Assembly: GCF_000981585.1 (NCBI RefSeq)
Contig: NZ_LN831776.1
Coordinates: forward strand, 5,315,187 to 5,379,186
Origin: Paenibacillus riograndensis SBR5
Lineage (GTDB): Bacteria; Bacillota; Bacilli; Paenibacillales; Paenibacillaceae
Length of the DNA: 64,000 nucleotides
Direction: 5' to 3'
In this document: piece by piece, positions 1-7,908 of the stretch
Numbering within the stretch: the first letter of the stretch is position 1
Layout of the letters: each line of letters starts with the position of its first letter
Translations under genes and position numbers: made by a program
The notes under the pieces: model-generated
What the model was told of the DNA's origin: nothing
The model's database searches: none
Seen by the model: the letters and a program-made list of their open reading frames with translations, nothing else

Positions 1-575
1 GGTTCGGCACTCCAAAAGCCGCCGTTTGTACATAATGCCCAAGAGGTTGAGCTTTTCTTGTTCTCAAACTGCTTCTCAGTGAAAACATCCAATATAAACA
101 ACCCGCCTGGTTTAAGAGCTTTATGGACCTTTTCCACAAGCGTTTTCCGCTCATCGGGCGTTAGCGCGGCATAGTCACCGTAAATCAGCGTAACAGCGTT
201 ATACATTGCGGTATACTCAATGTCCAGGTAGTTCTTATATATATATTCGGTTTTTGCGTCTTGACTTTTTGCATACGCGATAGAGCGTTTTGAAAAATCA
301 ACACCGGTTACGTCATACCACATACCCGAAAGTCTTTTTGCGTAAAGCCCCGGCCCGCAACCGAGGTCAAGGATTTTTCCATTTGCCGGGATGACGCCGG
401 AGAGCCATTTCACGGAGCGGTTTATATAACTCTGTTTACGGCTGGCTGCGTCCCAATCGGGATTCAAGTGGGCTTCAAGCATCCCCTTTGAGATATGCTC
501 GTCATCCCAAAAAGGTTCGTGGCTTCGCTGCCAAAGCGCGGGTTTTTGTAATAAGTGAAACCATTTATCCATCAT
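1..575 (-). CDS. Class I SAM-dependent methyltransferase, 3' end cut by window edge
   Basis: About 191 codons are visible on the minus strand and the frame is still open at base 1, so the C-terminus is missing. The glycine-rich SAM-binding motif I is plain (ILDLGCGPGLYAKRL, about residues 68-82). It is followed by an acidic motif (VTGVDFS) and a post-motif LKPGGLFILDVF, typical of ubiE/Methyltransf_11 small-molecule or peptide methyltransferases. The ATG at 575 overlaps the stop of the upstream phosphotransferase (ATGA), and a second ATG follows at once. The overlap implies translational coupling in one transcript, perhaps a resistance or modification pair. The substrate cannot be told from sequence. 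Confidence 0.85.
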   Translation of the reverse strand, partial: MMDKWFHLLQKPALWQRSHEPFWDDEHISKGMLEAHLNPDWDAASRKQSYINRSVKWLSGVIPANGKILDLGCGPGLYAKRLSGMWYDVTGVDFSKRSIAYAKSQDAKTEYIYKNYLDIEYTAMYNAVTLIYGDYAALTPDERKTLVEKVHKALKPGGLFILDVFTEKQFENKKSSTSWALCTNGGFWSAE

Positions 576-1603
576 TGATCATTTCTCATCTCATAGATTT
601 TTTGCAGGGTATGAATGTGCAGCGTTCTCTGATTATCCGTTTCTTGGAGTTTGTCTCCAGACCCTGCGTTCATATACCACTCTACAAGCCTGTACCCGAA
701 CATAAGCAGAATCATCTCATAAACGCAGTTATCCGTTATGTGTGAAATATCCGCAGATTCCGAAAAGCCCTTGTAATACGCCGGGATACATCTGCGGTAG
801 TATTCAACCATGTGTTCAATATCGGCTTCGTCCGCGATAAGACTTGCCAAATCTTCACCTAAATAGCCCCACCCGGCGGTATCCCAGTCGATGAGTATGG
901 TTTTACCGTCTGAATAGAATAGGTTTGCTACCCAAAAATCCCTGTGGCACAGCACGATGGGCAGCTTTTCAATACGGTTGAATATTTCGTCTGCGCTTTC
1001 ATCAATGTCGATGAGCATTTTACATAAGTGTTTCGGGATTTCGCAATCGTCTGAGCGTATATAATCGTACACTCTTTTCCATGACCGGTAATGAAGATAG
1101 AAGTTCTTCATATACTCCACTTTGCTCAGGTTGGTCAAATTCTGTAAAAAAGCCGGCTGTTCGGCATATACCTTGCCTTGAAACCGTCCTAATTCCTCGG
1201 CTGCACGTTCATACATATCGCCGGTTAAGTCTAAACCCGATATGCCGTCGATATATTCCATCCATATCTGCGTTTCGTTTTCTTCTTCGTTCATTTCGGC
1301 GTGATAACATTCAGGCCATCGGAATGATTCAGACAACAGAGCGCCGAAATCGGATTTATAAAAATCATATTCCCTGCGCCATGAATCGGGATCGCTGAAG
1401 CGTTCCCATTTCTTCTGCGTTTTTGAAACGATTGTATAGGGTAATTTCCCGCCGTCAGCGGTTTCGGCATAGCCCGTTACAAGCTGTACATCACCCAGTG
1501 TACCACCATGTAATGGTTTGGTTTGAAAATCGGCGCAGATTATTTTTGTACCGAGTATTTTGCTTAAAACCTGCGTCAGAGTTTCGGCTTTTATTTCGCT
1601 CAT
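572..1603 (-). CDS. APH-family phosphotransferase (aminoglycoside/choline kinase fold)
   Basis: 343 residues with the protein-kinase-like APH fold. The catalytic loop CHRDFWVANLF carries the HxD base and the Asn metal ligand, and ILIDWDTAGWG supplies the DxD-type metal-binding aspartate. The start at 1603 has GGAGGA 7 bases upstream; the longer open frame to 1801 has no such site and would overlap the regulator. Such enzymes phosphorylate a small hydroxyl or amine substrate (antibiotic, choline or sugar). The neighbouring MerR-type regulator and coupled methyltransferase suggest drug or metabolite response, but no specific substrate motif is recognised. Resistance is an inference only. Confidence 0.8.
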   Translation of the reverse strand: MSEIKAETLTQVLSKILGTKIICADFQTKPLHGGTLGDVQLVTGYAETADGGKLPYTIVSKTQKKWERFSDPDSWRREYDFYKSDFGALLSESFRWPECYHAEMNEEENETQIWMEYIDGISGLDLTGDMYERAAEELGRFQGKVYAEQPAFLQNLTNLSKVEYMKNFYLHYRSWKRVYDYIRSDDCEIPKHLCKMLIDIDESADEIFNRIEKLPIVLCHRDFWVANLFYSDGKTILIDWDTAGWGYLGEDLASLIADEADIEHMVEYYRRCIPAYYKGFSESADISHITDNCVYEMILLMFGYRLVEWYMNAGSGDKLQETDNQRTLHIHTLQKIYEMRNDQ

Positions 1604-1794
1604 TATGAAGTCCTCCAATCTAAATACCGCGAACAAGCAGCCTCCTAAGAAGCTGCTGTTTCGCGGCGAAAAGCCAAAAAGCTGGCTTCTATCATAGGAA
1701 AAAAGTAGAAATACAATTTCACAACTACAGTGTGGCATAACCCATTGTGAGGATTCAAAAGAAAGTTTGATTATAAGCAAGTTTTCTCGGTCAG
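1604..1794 (-). promoter_or_regulatory. Structured leader of the phosphotransferase-methyltransferase pair
   Basis: This 191-base gap precedes the phosphotransferase start. On the minus strand it holds one hairpin near 1674-1688 (GCCAGC, T-rich loop, then GGCTTTT) and another near 1635-1655 (AGCAGC paired with GCTGCT). A hairpin plus a T tract before a possible resistance gene is the layout of an attenuator. This is inferred from visible inverted repeats only. Confidence 0.3.
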
Positions 1795-2508
1795 TTAACA
1801 CTCCAACGATTTACAAAATTGTATATATCTCATCAGTTCCGCTATGCCGTTCATTTGCTTTTCCAATTGCTCATTCAGCTTTTGCAGAGCCACTTTGAAG
1901 GAACGTTCAATTGTAGTAAGATCATGGATCTCTAAAGCTTCAAGCAACTGCTTCATGCTTTCAATGAAAAAGACGGTTTTCCTTAAGCTGCTTAGCACAA
2001 TAATCTTTTTTAATTCCCGGGATGTAAAGACTCTATATCCGTTTTCCGGATTCCGCTTGGCGCGGATAAGCCCCTCCTTTTCCCAATGCCGGATAGCGGA
2101 CGGGTTTACACCAGTGATAGCGGCAACCTCCCCGATTTTCATTTCTTCCGTTACCTGCACATTTTTGTACTTGGAGAAATCGGTTTTTTGAATTAAGCTC
2201 ATGACCTCTTCAACCCGTTGCTTCTCCATTTGGATGTTGTATTGATGTGAATTGATTTTCCAAAGTGCCTGTTCGACGTGACCTTTTTTTAACAGACTCA
2301 TGACATCGTAGCTGACAGGAATACCGAATCCTTGTATCAAGGTACGTAAAGCAATGAATGCTTGAACATGGACCGGTGAATAAAATCTTCTATTACTGGC
2401 TGTTCGAGGTACGTCAGGTACCAAATCGAGATCTTCATATCTTCGCAAGGTTGTGGTGCTGACCTGAAGTCTCTTAGCTATCTGTTTTGGCGTAAAGGTT
2501 TTGTCCAC
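1795..2508 (-). CDS. MerR-family regulator with two tandem MerR-type HTH domains
   Basis: About 237 residues. The N-terminal part (FTPKQIAKRLQVSTTTLRRYEDLDLV) is a MerR winged helix-turn-helix with a following wing. A second complete MerR HTH starts near residue 125 (MKIGEVAAITGVNPSAIRHW, then EKEGLI and an NGYR wing). A coiled-coil dimerisation helix rich in Leu, Lys and Glu ends the protein. I chose GTG at 2508 because AAGGAAGG lies 8 bases upstream; the frame can extend to a TTG at 2532. Normal MerR proteins have one HTH, so the tandem form is unusual. It probably regulates the downstream phosphotransferase and methyltransferase or the divergent gene at 2652. No effector-binding domain is recognised. 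Confidence 0.8.
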   Translation of the reverse strand: MDKTFTPKQIAKRLQVSTTTLRRYEDLDLVPDVPRTASNRRFYSPVHVQAFIALRTLIQGFGIPVSYDVMSLLKKGHVEQALWKINSHQYNIQMEKQRVEEVMSLIQKTDFSKYKNVQVTEEMKIGEVAAITGVNPSAIRHWEKEGLIRAKRNPENGYRVFTSRELKKIIVLSSLRKTVFFIESMKQLLEALEIHDLTTIERSFKVALQKLNEQLEKQMNGIAELMRYIQFCKSLEC

Positions 2509-2651
2509 CTGCGACACCTTCCTTAAAGTCAAACTCTAAAGTACAGCAACAATATTGTAAGAGACAATGGCTGTCCACACAAGGATTCCTGGTACAACAA
2601 ACGAAATATTGCATGAATGTTGTATGATCGAAGCAGGAGGGTGAATTGTTC

Positions 2652-3023
2652 ATGGAAAATTTGACAGCAGAAGAAAAGCAGCAGTCGGTTGAAGCGTTTA
2701 AGTCGATTATTCGTAAATCGGAAAAGGCGCTCTCGCATATGAAAACAGATGCACCACAGACGAGGTTGCTTGAGAAGCGAATGAAGGCTGCCCGGATTGG
2801 CGCAGAAACGCTTCTTGCCCGTTGGGAAGGCCGGGAATTGGATGTCTGCAAAACAGATTTAATCGAAGCAAAAAAGGAGCTGGCGAGTTTGCTGTTGACA
2901 CTTCCTTCATTTCTTAAGAGATCAAAAGAGGGCAGCGGGCAGCGTACCTACATTATGAGAAGGATAGAGGCTATAAAAGTTGCAGTTTTCTATTTGGACG
3001 ATTTGATTGAAAAGATCGAATAA
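2652..3023 (+). CDS. Hypothetical helical protein, 123 residues
   Basis: A small, charged, mostly helical protein (many Lys, Glu and Leu). No family is recognised. It starts at ATG 2652, preceded by AGGAGG at 2635-2640; a TTG at 2646 is an alternative start at closer spacing. It is divergent from the double-HTH MerR gene, sharing a 143-base promoter region, and lies 19 bases upstream of the RCC1-repeat gene, so the two are probably cotranscribed. It has no signal peptide, membrane segment or cysteine pair, and may be cytoplasmic. Confidence 0.6.
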   Translation: MENLTAEEKQQSVEAFKSIIRKSEKALSHMKTDAPQTRLLEKRMKAARIGAETLLARWEGRELDVCKTDLIEAKKELASLLLTLPSFLKRSKEGSGQRTYIMRRIEAIKVAVFYLDDLIEKIE

Positions 3024-3042
3024 GCGTAATCGGAGGTATGAC

Positions 3043-3939
3043 ATGGATTTCATTACACCAAACGAAGCGGTGCTAAAGGCGAAACAGTACCCTAAAAATA
3101 CCATAACGGCGGGTCGCCGCCATACCGCACTGCTTAAATCCGACGGCACAGTGACAGCTGTGGGTGATAATAAATATGGCCAATGTGATGTGAGCGGCTG
3201 GCGCAATATTGTAGCGGTTGCGGCGGGTAATGTTCATATGGCAAAGAACACGGGTAATGCCCATACCATCGGGCTTAAATCGGACGGTACGGTGACGGCT
3301 GTCGGTTGGAATAAGCATAACCAATGCGATGTAAACGACTGGCGCGATATTGTAGCGGTTGCGGCAGGCTGGTGCCGTACCATTGGGCTTAAATCGGACG
3401 GCACGGTGGTAGCAGCGGGCCGAAATAATGAAGGTGAATGTAATGTAAGCGGCTGGCATGATATTGTGGCGGTCGCAGCGGGTGACTGGCATACCATCGG
3501 GCTTAAATCGGATGGCACGGTGACGGCTGCGGGAAATAACCGGTATCGCCAATGCGATGTAAACGGTTGGGGCGACATAGTGGCGGTAGCTGCGGGTTAC
3601 CTTCATACCGCCCTGCTTCAATCGGACGGCTCGGTGGCGGCTGCGGGCTGGAATAAACATAACCAATGCGATTTAAGCGGCTGGCGCGGTATTGTGGCGA
3701 TTGCGGCGGGTAGCAGTCATACCATCGGGCTTAAATCGGACGGTACTGTGGCAGCTGCGGGCTGGAATGAGTATGGCCAATGTAATGTAAGTGATTGGCG
3801 CGATATTGTAGCGATTGCGGCGGGTTGTGCCCATACCGTGGGGCTTAAAGCGGACGGCACAGTGGTTGCTGTAGGTGATAATGAATATGGACAGTGCGAT
3901 GTAAGCGCCTGGCGCGGCATCCGACTGCCCGGTAAATAG
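3043..3939 (+). CDS. RCC1-like beta-propeller repeat protein
   Basis: 298 residues built almost entirely from seven repeats of about 38 residues. Each has the pattern HTIGLKSDGTV, an A(A/V)G step, QCDVSGW and a DIVAVAAG close, the hallmark of RCC1/UVR8-type seven-bladed propellers. It starts at ATG 3043 behind CGGAGG. There is no signal peptide, transmembrane segment or fused catalytic domain. Bacterial proteins of this kind are usually binding scaffolds, and no partner is evident. The repeats are also similar at DNA level (about 114-base period), which suggests recent expansion and instability. Confidence 0.85.
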   Translation: MDFITPNEAVLKAKQYPKNTITAGRRHTALLKSDGTVTAVGDNKYGQCDVSGWRNIVAVAAGNVHMAKNTGNAHTIGLKSDGTVTAVGWNKHNQCDVNDWRDIVAVAAGWCRTIGLKSDGTVVAAGRNNEGECNVSGWHDIVAVAAGDWHTIGLKSDGTVTAAGNNRYRQCDVNGWGDIVAVAAGYLHTALLQSDGSVAAAGWNKHNQCDLSGWRGIVAIAAGSSHTIGLKSDGTVAAAGWNEYGQCNVSDWRDIVAIAAGCAHTVGLKADGTVVAVGDNEYGQCDVSAWRGIRLPGK

Positions 3940-4219
3940 TATTCAATATTTATAACAACTTTCCAAGCAGATAAAAGGGCCGAATCGCTGATTTTACTTG
4001 CATAGGTTTTGCTCATGATGGATACAAAGCCGTATCGATCCCGTTTGATAAAGTTCTTGTGTGATTGATAAATGTAATTTTGCTGAAATTCTATTTGACC
4101 CTCGCATCATTCCAACTGAATGTTAACGGATTAGGGAATGTTATACGGGGGTGATGCGGGTTAAGCCATTACTATATGTGCCGCCCAATTCATTCGGCAT
4201 TGGGTGGGGGCAAAAGAAT

Positions 4220-4248
4220 GACCTTGAGGAACTTATACCCCCAAGGTC
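4220..4248 (-). terminator. Hairpin in the gap 3940-4351
   Basis: GACCTTG pairs perfectly with CAAGGTC around a 15-base loop. It lies downstream of the minus-strand gene ending at 4352 and may terminate it. The neighbouring bases (CATTCGGCATTGGGT) echo the repeats near 9040 and 12390. Nothing else is recognised between 3940 and 4351, except a short open stretch in frame with the gene at 4352. Confidence 0.45.
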
Positions 4249-4351
4249 AAATCTATTATTCTACTTGCTTTATTAAATCTTCAACATCATCAGTTACCCA
4301 GTTTTTAGCTTTCAACTCTTTAAGTACTTTTCTTGAAGCCTTTGCAATTGA

Positions 4352-4648
4352 TCATTGAGGTTTCAATGGAATCAACTCCTCCCGATTGCTCATAACCTCA
4401 ATGAGTAGGTTTGCTCCCAACCTGAACCCATGTAGAAAAGCAGCTTCCACATGCATACTATCCAATCTATCGCACAAGTCAAAATATTCCTCCAGTTCAC
4501 GAAACGCTTCCTCACCTAACCGTTCACGCCATTGCATCGTCTGCGCTGACACTTGTCGGCTTACAGAACGGTATTCCGGCTGAGACGGAATAATCACCTC
4601 GTCGGGGTTAATTTGTCCACGGTAGAGGGCTTCCAATATAGTTTTCAT
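4352..4648 (-). CDS. Small DUF6809-like protein
   Basis: 98 residues. The pattern (short N-terminal helix, YRGQINP, then a region ending in a hydrophobic HGFRLGANLLIEVM helix) resembles the DUF6809 family of small helical proteins, which I associate with mobile elements; the assignment is from memory. ATG 4648 is chosen because GGGAGG sits 6 bases before it, while the ATG at 4654 abuts the Shine-Dalgarno. After the TGA stop the same frame stays open for 31 codons. Function is unknown. Confidence 0.5.
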   Translation of the reverse strand: MKTILEALYRGQINPDEVIIPSQPEYRSVSRQVSAQTMQWRERLGEEAFRELEEYFDLCDRLDSMHVEAAFLHGFRLGANLLIEVMSNREELIPLKPQ

Positions 4649-4788
4649 GTTCATCCTCCCATTATTATCATCGCATCGCTTGAATGAGATTCCTGCACAT
4701 GGTAGGATATTTATGCAGTCTGCTTATCCAAGCGATTGCGGGATAGGAAGTAGCGGTGTTCTTCTCGGGACTCACGCTGCTTCCTTCT

Positions 4789-4968
4789 TTATTTTTGGAG
4801 CTCGTCATACACCTTTTCAATTCCTCTGCGAATTACATCGGAACGGGTCGTATTCAGCTTTTTGGTGCAAGCGTCCAGCTTACTCAAAATGGCTTGATCG
4901 ACACGTACGCGAATTAATTCGCTTTTGGGATTATCAGACGGTGGACGCCCCATCTTTTTGGACGACAT
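4789..4968 (-). CDS. Ribbon-helix-helix DNA-binding protein (CopG-like)
   Basis: 59 residues. A short basic N-terminus (MGRPPS) precedes a beta strand LIRVRVDQAI and two helices ending in TRSDVIRRGI, which matches the MetJ/Arc/CopG fold. Such proteins act as dimeric repressors, plasmid copy-control factors, antitoxins or relaxosome accessory proteins. A palindrome-rich, oriT-like stretch lies 140 bases upstream, which makes a relaxosome or plasmid-type regulator plausible. No toxin partner is apparent. The start at 4968 has GGGGTG upstream. Confidence 0.65.
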   Translation of the reverse strand: MSSKKMGRPPSDNPKSELIRVRVDQAILSKLDACTKKLNTTRSDVIRRGIEKVYDELQK

Positions 4969-5107
4969 CACTTCACCCCACTTTTTGTGTCCATAACAAG
5001 TATATTATTGTAGCAACAAAAAATCAACTCACTCATTAATCCTTGTGCTTGTTTTTTCTCGGCTGGTTAGGCATTTTACAACACAATGCTTCTGTCTTGT
5101 GTTACAG

Positions 5108-5166
5108 CAAGCACTGAATTTGGATATCCAAATTCGCTTGTTAGGGGCATCCGCCCTAAGACCCCT
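5108..5166. other. Palindrome cluster resembling a transfer origin (oriT) relic
   Basis: A perfect 20-base palindrome (GAATTTGGATATCCAAATTC, 5116-5135) is bracketed by CAAGC and GCTTG. A second inverted repeat follows (TTAGGG and CCCTAA, 5141-5159), then GACCCCTC. Nested inverted repeats ahead of a G/C-rich single-strand stretch, next to a ribbon-helix-helix gene, is the layout of MOB-type transfer origins. No relaxase gene is in the window, so this can only be a relic. Confidence 0.3.
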
Positions 5167-5249
5167 CTGCTTGTGTGATACTCAAAGCACCCGAACCTTG
5201 TCGATCACCACTTCAGCACATGTATCACCTCAAGTGAAAAAAGCCCTAA

Positions 5250-5592
5250 GTTGAATAAGCAAGGGGCTTTCCAGTGGGACACCTTTGACATGCGGGATAC
5301 ACTATAAAAGCAAACTTTTTGAAATTATGCCAACAATTATCCGTACCCGTCAGACAGACTCCTAAGATATAATATTCAATGTCCATCCTACATCTTCTAA
5401 CCTTTTCTTTATTTTCTCATCTACAAACTCTATCGGCATTCAAGACATAAAAGCGCTTTCACTCGTGTCATAGCTACATATTGACACTTGAGACGACTAT
5501 GATTAGCCCCGATGGATTTGGGTTTTCTTTTCCTTAAAGATACATTCAATCGTGACTGGGTAGGGATAAAAGAAAAAACCTTGAGGATTGCC
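5250..5592. other. Gene-poor decayed stretch
   Basis: I see no supportable gene. A minus-strand scrap near 5371-5445 reads MPIEFVDEKIKKRLEDVG and then stops after a few more codons, which looks like the tail of a lost accessory protein. A motif near 5550-5590 (ACTGGGTAGGG, then ACCTTGAGG) repeats elsewhere in the island. Confidence 0.3.
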
Positions 5593-5937
5593 TCATTCGT
5601 CAAATTTGTTAAGCCAATACATCGAATTTTCTGTACTAGACAAGGATTTAAGTAAATCTAATGTTTCTTCCTTTTTCAGTTCAAGTGCATCTTGTAGCTT
5701 TTCCGGAGCCATGTCTCGTATATCTTCCAACATACAGCATTCTTCAAACAATTCAATTATTTCTTTGTTGGCATTATTTTGTTTTAGAAGTTGTCCTACA
5801 TAAGGACGGTATAGATACGAATATGCATCTTCAAATGTTAATGCTCCTTCAAGCAAGGAATCAAGCATGCCAAGATTTAATATACATAAAAACTTTTGAA
5901 TTTCGCCTGAATGCTTCAATTCAATTTGTAAATTCAA
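5593..5937 (-). CDS. DUF3969-like protein, probable orphan immunity protein
   Basis: 114 residues, acidic and helical. The opening IELKHSGEIQKFLCILNLGM and the later YLYRPYV resemble DUF3969, a family of small proteins common in Bacillus and Paenibacillus accessory regions; the assignment is from memory. It starts at TTG 5937 with AAGGAGTGG upstream. It lies just downstream of a fragment of an Rhs core (about 6075-6345), as an immunity gene would, but the toxin tip between them has been lost. An immunity role is inferred from position only. Confidence 0.55.
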   Translation of the reverse strand: MNLQIELKHSGEIQKFLCILNLGMLDSLLEGALTFEDAYSYLYRPYVGQLLKQNNANKEIIELFEECCMLEDIRDMAPEKLQDALELKKEETLDLLKSLSSTENSMYWLNKFDE

Positions 5938-6074
5938 TATACCACTCCTTCATAAAGGCATTTGACTTGACGAGTTGCTCCATCCATTTTTCACCTTGAT
6001 ATTAAACACTTGTTTTACCAGATTCAATAGCAAGCTCGTAGTTCCGCAAGTAATCCTGAATCCCAACTCATATG

Positions 6075-6345
6075 TCTACTCCTTCATACGTATCCTCGCT
6101 GATAAACCGTCCAATACTGGAGTCAAAAATCCCGCGCCTGCGCATGGGAGTAGCCGCTGTAGTAATCACAGCCCAGGCTCGTGTAGCCTAACAAGTTCTC
6201 CGGGCCGGACCAGTTCAGGTCGAATTTCTCTGGAGCTTCGGCCACGCCGAATTCGTCGTAACGGTACCGTGCGGACATGTTGCCGCCTGGCCTTCCAGCC
6301 CGATGACGCTGCCCTGCGCATCACTGATAATTGAGTGTCTTCGGC
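6075..6345 (-). pseudogene. Rhs core fragment
   Basis: This stretch is closely similar to 10530-10800 inside the Rhs core, covering the codons for DAQGSVIGLEGQ, the YDEFGVAEAPEKF region and GRFISEDTYEG. Indels (for example an extra A in CAAAAATCCC) break the frame in several places, and both ends stop abruptly. It is a dead remnant of an older 3' rhs cassette. Confidence 0.85.
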
Positions 6346-6401
6346 TCTGCAGACTTGGCGCAAGCTCCGAATACATAAGACTTCCCCAGTACACAAAAAG
6401 A

Positions 6402-6432
6402 AACCACATATAGTTATAAACTACATATGGTT
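6402..6432 (-). terminator. Rho-independent terminator of the gene at 6445
   Basis: An imperfect inverted repeat (AACCATATGTAG and CTATATGTGGTT, read on the minus strand) is followed by TTTCTTTTTG. It lies 13 bases past the stop of the minus-strand gene. Confidence 0.6.
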
Positions 6433-6444
6433 AGATCCATACTT

Positions 6445-7023
6445 TTATAAATATTCTTTCCAGATATTATAAAGTTCAAATAGTTGATTTTCATTTGAAT
6501 TTTTTTCAACTATAGCTAGGGAACTATTATTGACTACTGAAATAGGATTTAACTCCATTTTCTTAAACCCTGTTATTACTGGTCGGTTAATATCCACATG
6601 ATTTTTAGGCTTGTGTATTATTCCCCATTCCAATGTACGCATTTCATTTAAAAACACTGATCCAAAATAGATACCCACATCAATGATTAATGAGCTCGTA
6701 AATTCACTAAACTTCAGGGTGTTGTTAGCGACTTCTTCTTTTAACCAATCAGGAGCAGCATCTACATCTTCTTCTAACTCTTCTTTCGTCTTAGGCACCA
6801 TCTCTATTCGTTGAATAAACCACTTCCATAGGTTAACTAATGATTCCTGAGATAAATCTAATTCCTCTTTTCCTCCCCCCAATGTTTCTACATAATGTGC
6901 GATTAATGTGTCTATTCTCGTTGGTATCTGTAAAACGAACCAATCAAAATATTGTTTGGCTTCTTTTTTTGTCATTATTTCAAAGGGTATAATTTCAAAT
7001 GGTGCTACTAGCTTCGGATACAA
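6445..7023 (-). CDS. Probable Rhs-type immunity protein (module D)
   Basis: 192 residues with no signal peptide. No family is recognised with confidence. It is acidic and has Trp-rich stretches (FDWFVLQIP, LWKWFIQRIE) and a C-terminal region beginning HVDINRPVITGF. It starts at TTG 7023 with AGGTGAT, which overlaps the stop codon of a toxin-tip remnant at 7035. Such tight toxin-to-immunity spacing is standard in polymorphic toxin loci. The toxin is reduced to about 37 codons while this gene is intact, which fits retention of immunity against kin that still carry the toxin. Function is inferred from context. Confidence 0.65.
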   Translation of the reverse strand: MYPKLVAPFEIIPFEIMTKKEAKQYFDWFVLQIPTRIDTLIAHYVETLGGGKEELDLSQESLVNLWKWFIQRIEMVPKTKEELEEDVDAAPDWLKEEVANNTLKFSEFTSSLIIDVGIYFGSVFLNEMRTLEWGIIHKPKNHVDINRPVITGFKKMELNPISVVNNSSLAIVEKNSNENQLFELYNIWKEYL

Positions 7024-7034
7024 AAGGGATCACC

Positions 7035-7147
7035 TCATATGTCATATATAATATATTTAATACCCCGTTTAGTTAATTCATCCATAAATCGTACATATTT
7101 CACATAACCTACTTTAGATTCGACCGATTCTTTAGGCACCGTATAGA
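7035..7147 (-). pseudogene. Orphan toxin tip D (last ~37 codons)
   Basis: The minus strand reads about 37 codons ending in FMDELTKRGIKYIIYDI and a TGA stop. An in-frame stop lies just upstream and there is no start codon. The stop overlaps the ribosome-binding site of the gene at 7023. I read it as the C-terminal end of a lost Rhs toxin domain; its family is not identified. Confidence 0.55.
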
Positions 7148-7165
7148 GCTATAACTAATAAAAGA

Positions 7166-7194
7166 AACCACATGGGCATTAATCACATGTGGTT
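7166..7194 (-). terminator. Terminator downstream of the small paralogue pair
   Basis: A perfect 9-base inverted repeat (AACCACATG and CATGTGGTT) is followed on the minus strand by TTCTTTTATT. It lies 38 bases past the stop at 7233. Confidence 0.7.
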
Positions 7195-7232
7195 CTAGCT
7201 ATATTATTTAAATCTAAATTCCAAACCTCACA

Positions 7233-7442
7233 TTAGTCAATCGGCCATGGCTCAATCGTTTTCACTGCGCTTAGCGGAATTAAAAGCCGTGTATCATCAT
7301 GGTCTTCCTCAGGCATTATCACGATAGTATTGTTGAATGAATAATAACTAATATACATTCCTATTACATGTAAATTATCAAGAAATGTTATCTTAATATA
7401 TTTATCTAAATAATTCTCCATAAAAATCTCTTGTTTTTCCAT
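7233..7442 (-). CDS. Small beta-rich protein, paralogue 1
   Basis: 69 residues. The centre (KYIKITFLDNLHVIGMYISY) and the end (DTRLLIPLSAVKTIEPW) alternate hydrophobic strands in a way that suggests a small barrel. It starts at ATG 7442 with AGGAGGGG upstream; the longer frame to 7538 lacks a site. It shares most of its positions with the gene at 7538, so the two arose by tandem duplication. They lie downstream of a decayed toxin tip (7909-8107), which suggests immunity proteins. No named family is recognised. Confidence 0.6.
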   Translation of the reverse strand: MEKQEIFMENYLDKYIKITFLDNLHVIGMYISYYSFNNTIVIMPEEDHDDTRLLIPLSAVKTIEPWPID

Positions 7443-7537
7443 GATACCCCTCCTAATACTACAAGTAAGTAATTTCCATCTTGCCATATCCAAAATTAAA
7501 GTAAAGTTATTAAAATTCTTTCTAGTAATCATATTCA

Positions 7538-7744
7538 TTAATGGATCCAGGGAGCTAAAGTTTTTATTGCACTTAGCGGAATTAAAAGCCGTGCATCATC
7601 ATGCCCGTCTTCAGGTACTAAAACTATGACATTATTAGAATAATAATAATCAACATACACTCCCGTTACATATAAGTTATCAAGAAATGTTATCTTGATA
7701 TCTTTGTTTATGTAACCCCTCATAAACACCTGTTTATCTTCCAT
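7538..7744 (-). CDS. Small beta-rich protein, paralogue 2
   Basis: 68 residues, closely similar to the gene at 7233 (shared ITFLDNL, LLIPLSA and a terminal PW). It starts at ATG 7744 behind AGGAGGG. The frame is open upstream to 7888, but that stretch lacks a start and may be coding debris. The pair probably encodes two versions of one immunity or accessory protein. Positions that differ are mostly in the middle strand (VDYYYSNN against ISYYSFNN), the kind of change expected if each copy tracks a different partner. Confidence 0.6.
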   Translation of the reverse strand: MEDKQVFMRGYINKDIKITFLDNLYVTGVYVDYYYSNNVIVLVPEDGHDDARLLIPLSAIKTLAPWIH

Positions 7745-7908
7745 TAAATCCCTCCTAAATAATCGTTGGTTTTCTATCGTCAAAAAAGATATTCCCTCAT
7801 TCGTCCAAACTTGAACATCATAACAGAAAGTTGTGTCTTTAAAATAATTGTATAAAATGGAAGGAGGATATTCCCCCGCCCTCCACAATATGAACTAATT
7901 CAGTTTTA

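Noticed and set aside
2646..2651. TTG start for the 123-residue hypothetical protein
   Set aside because: Only five bases from AGGAGG; the ATG at 2652 is the better start, though the TTG is not impossible.
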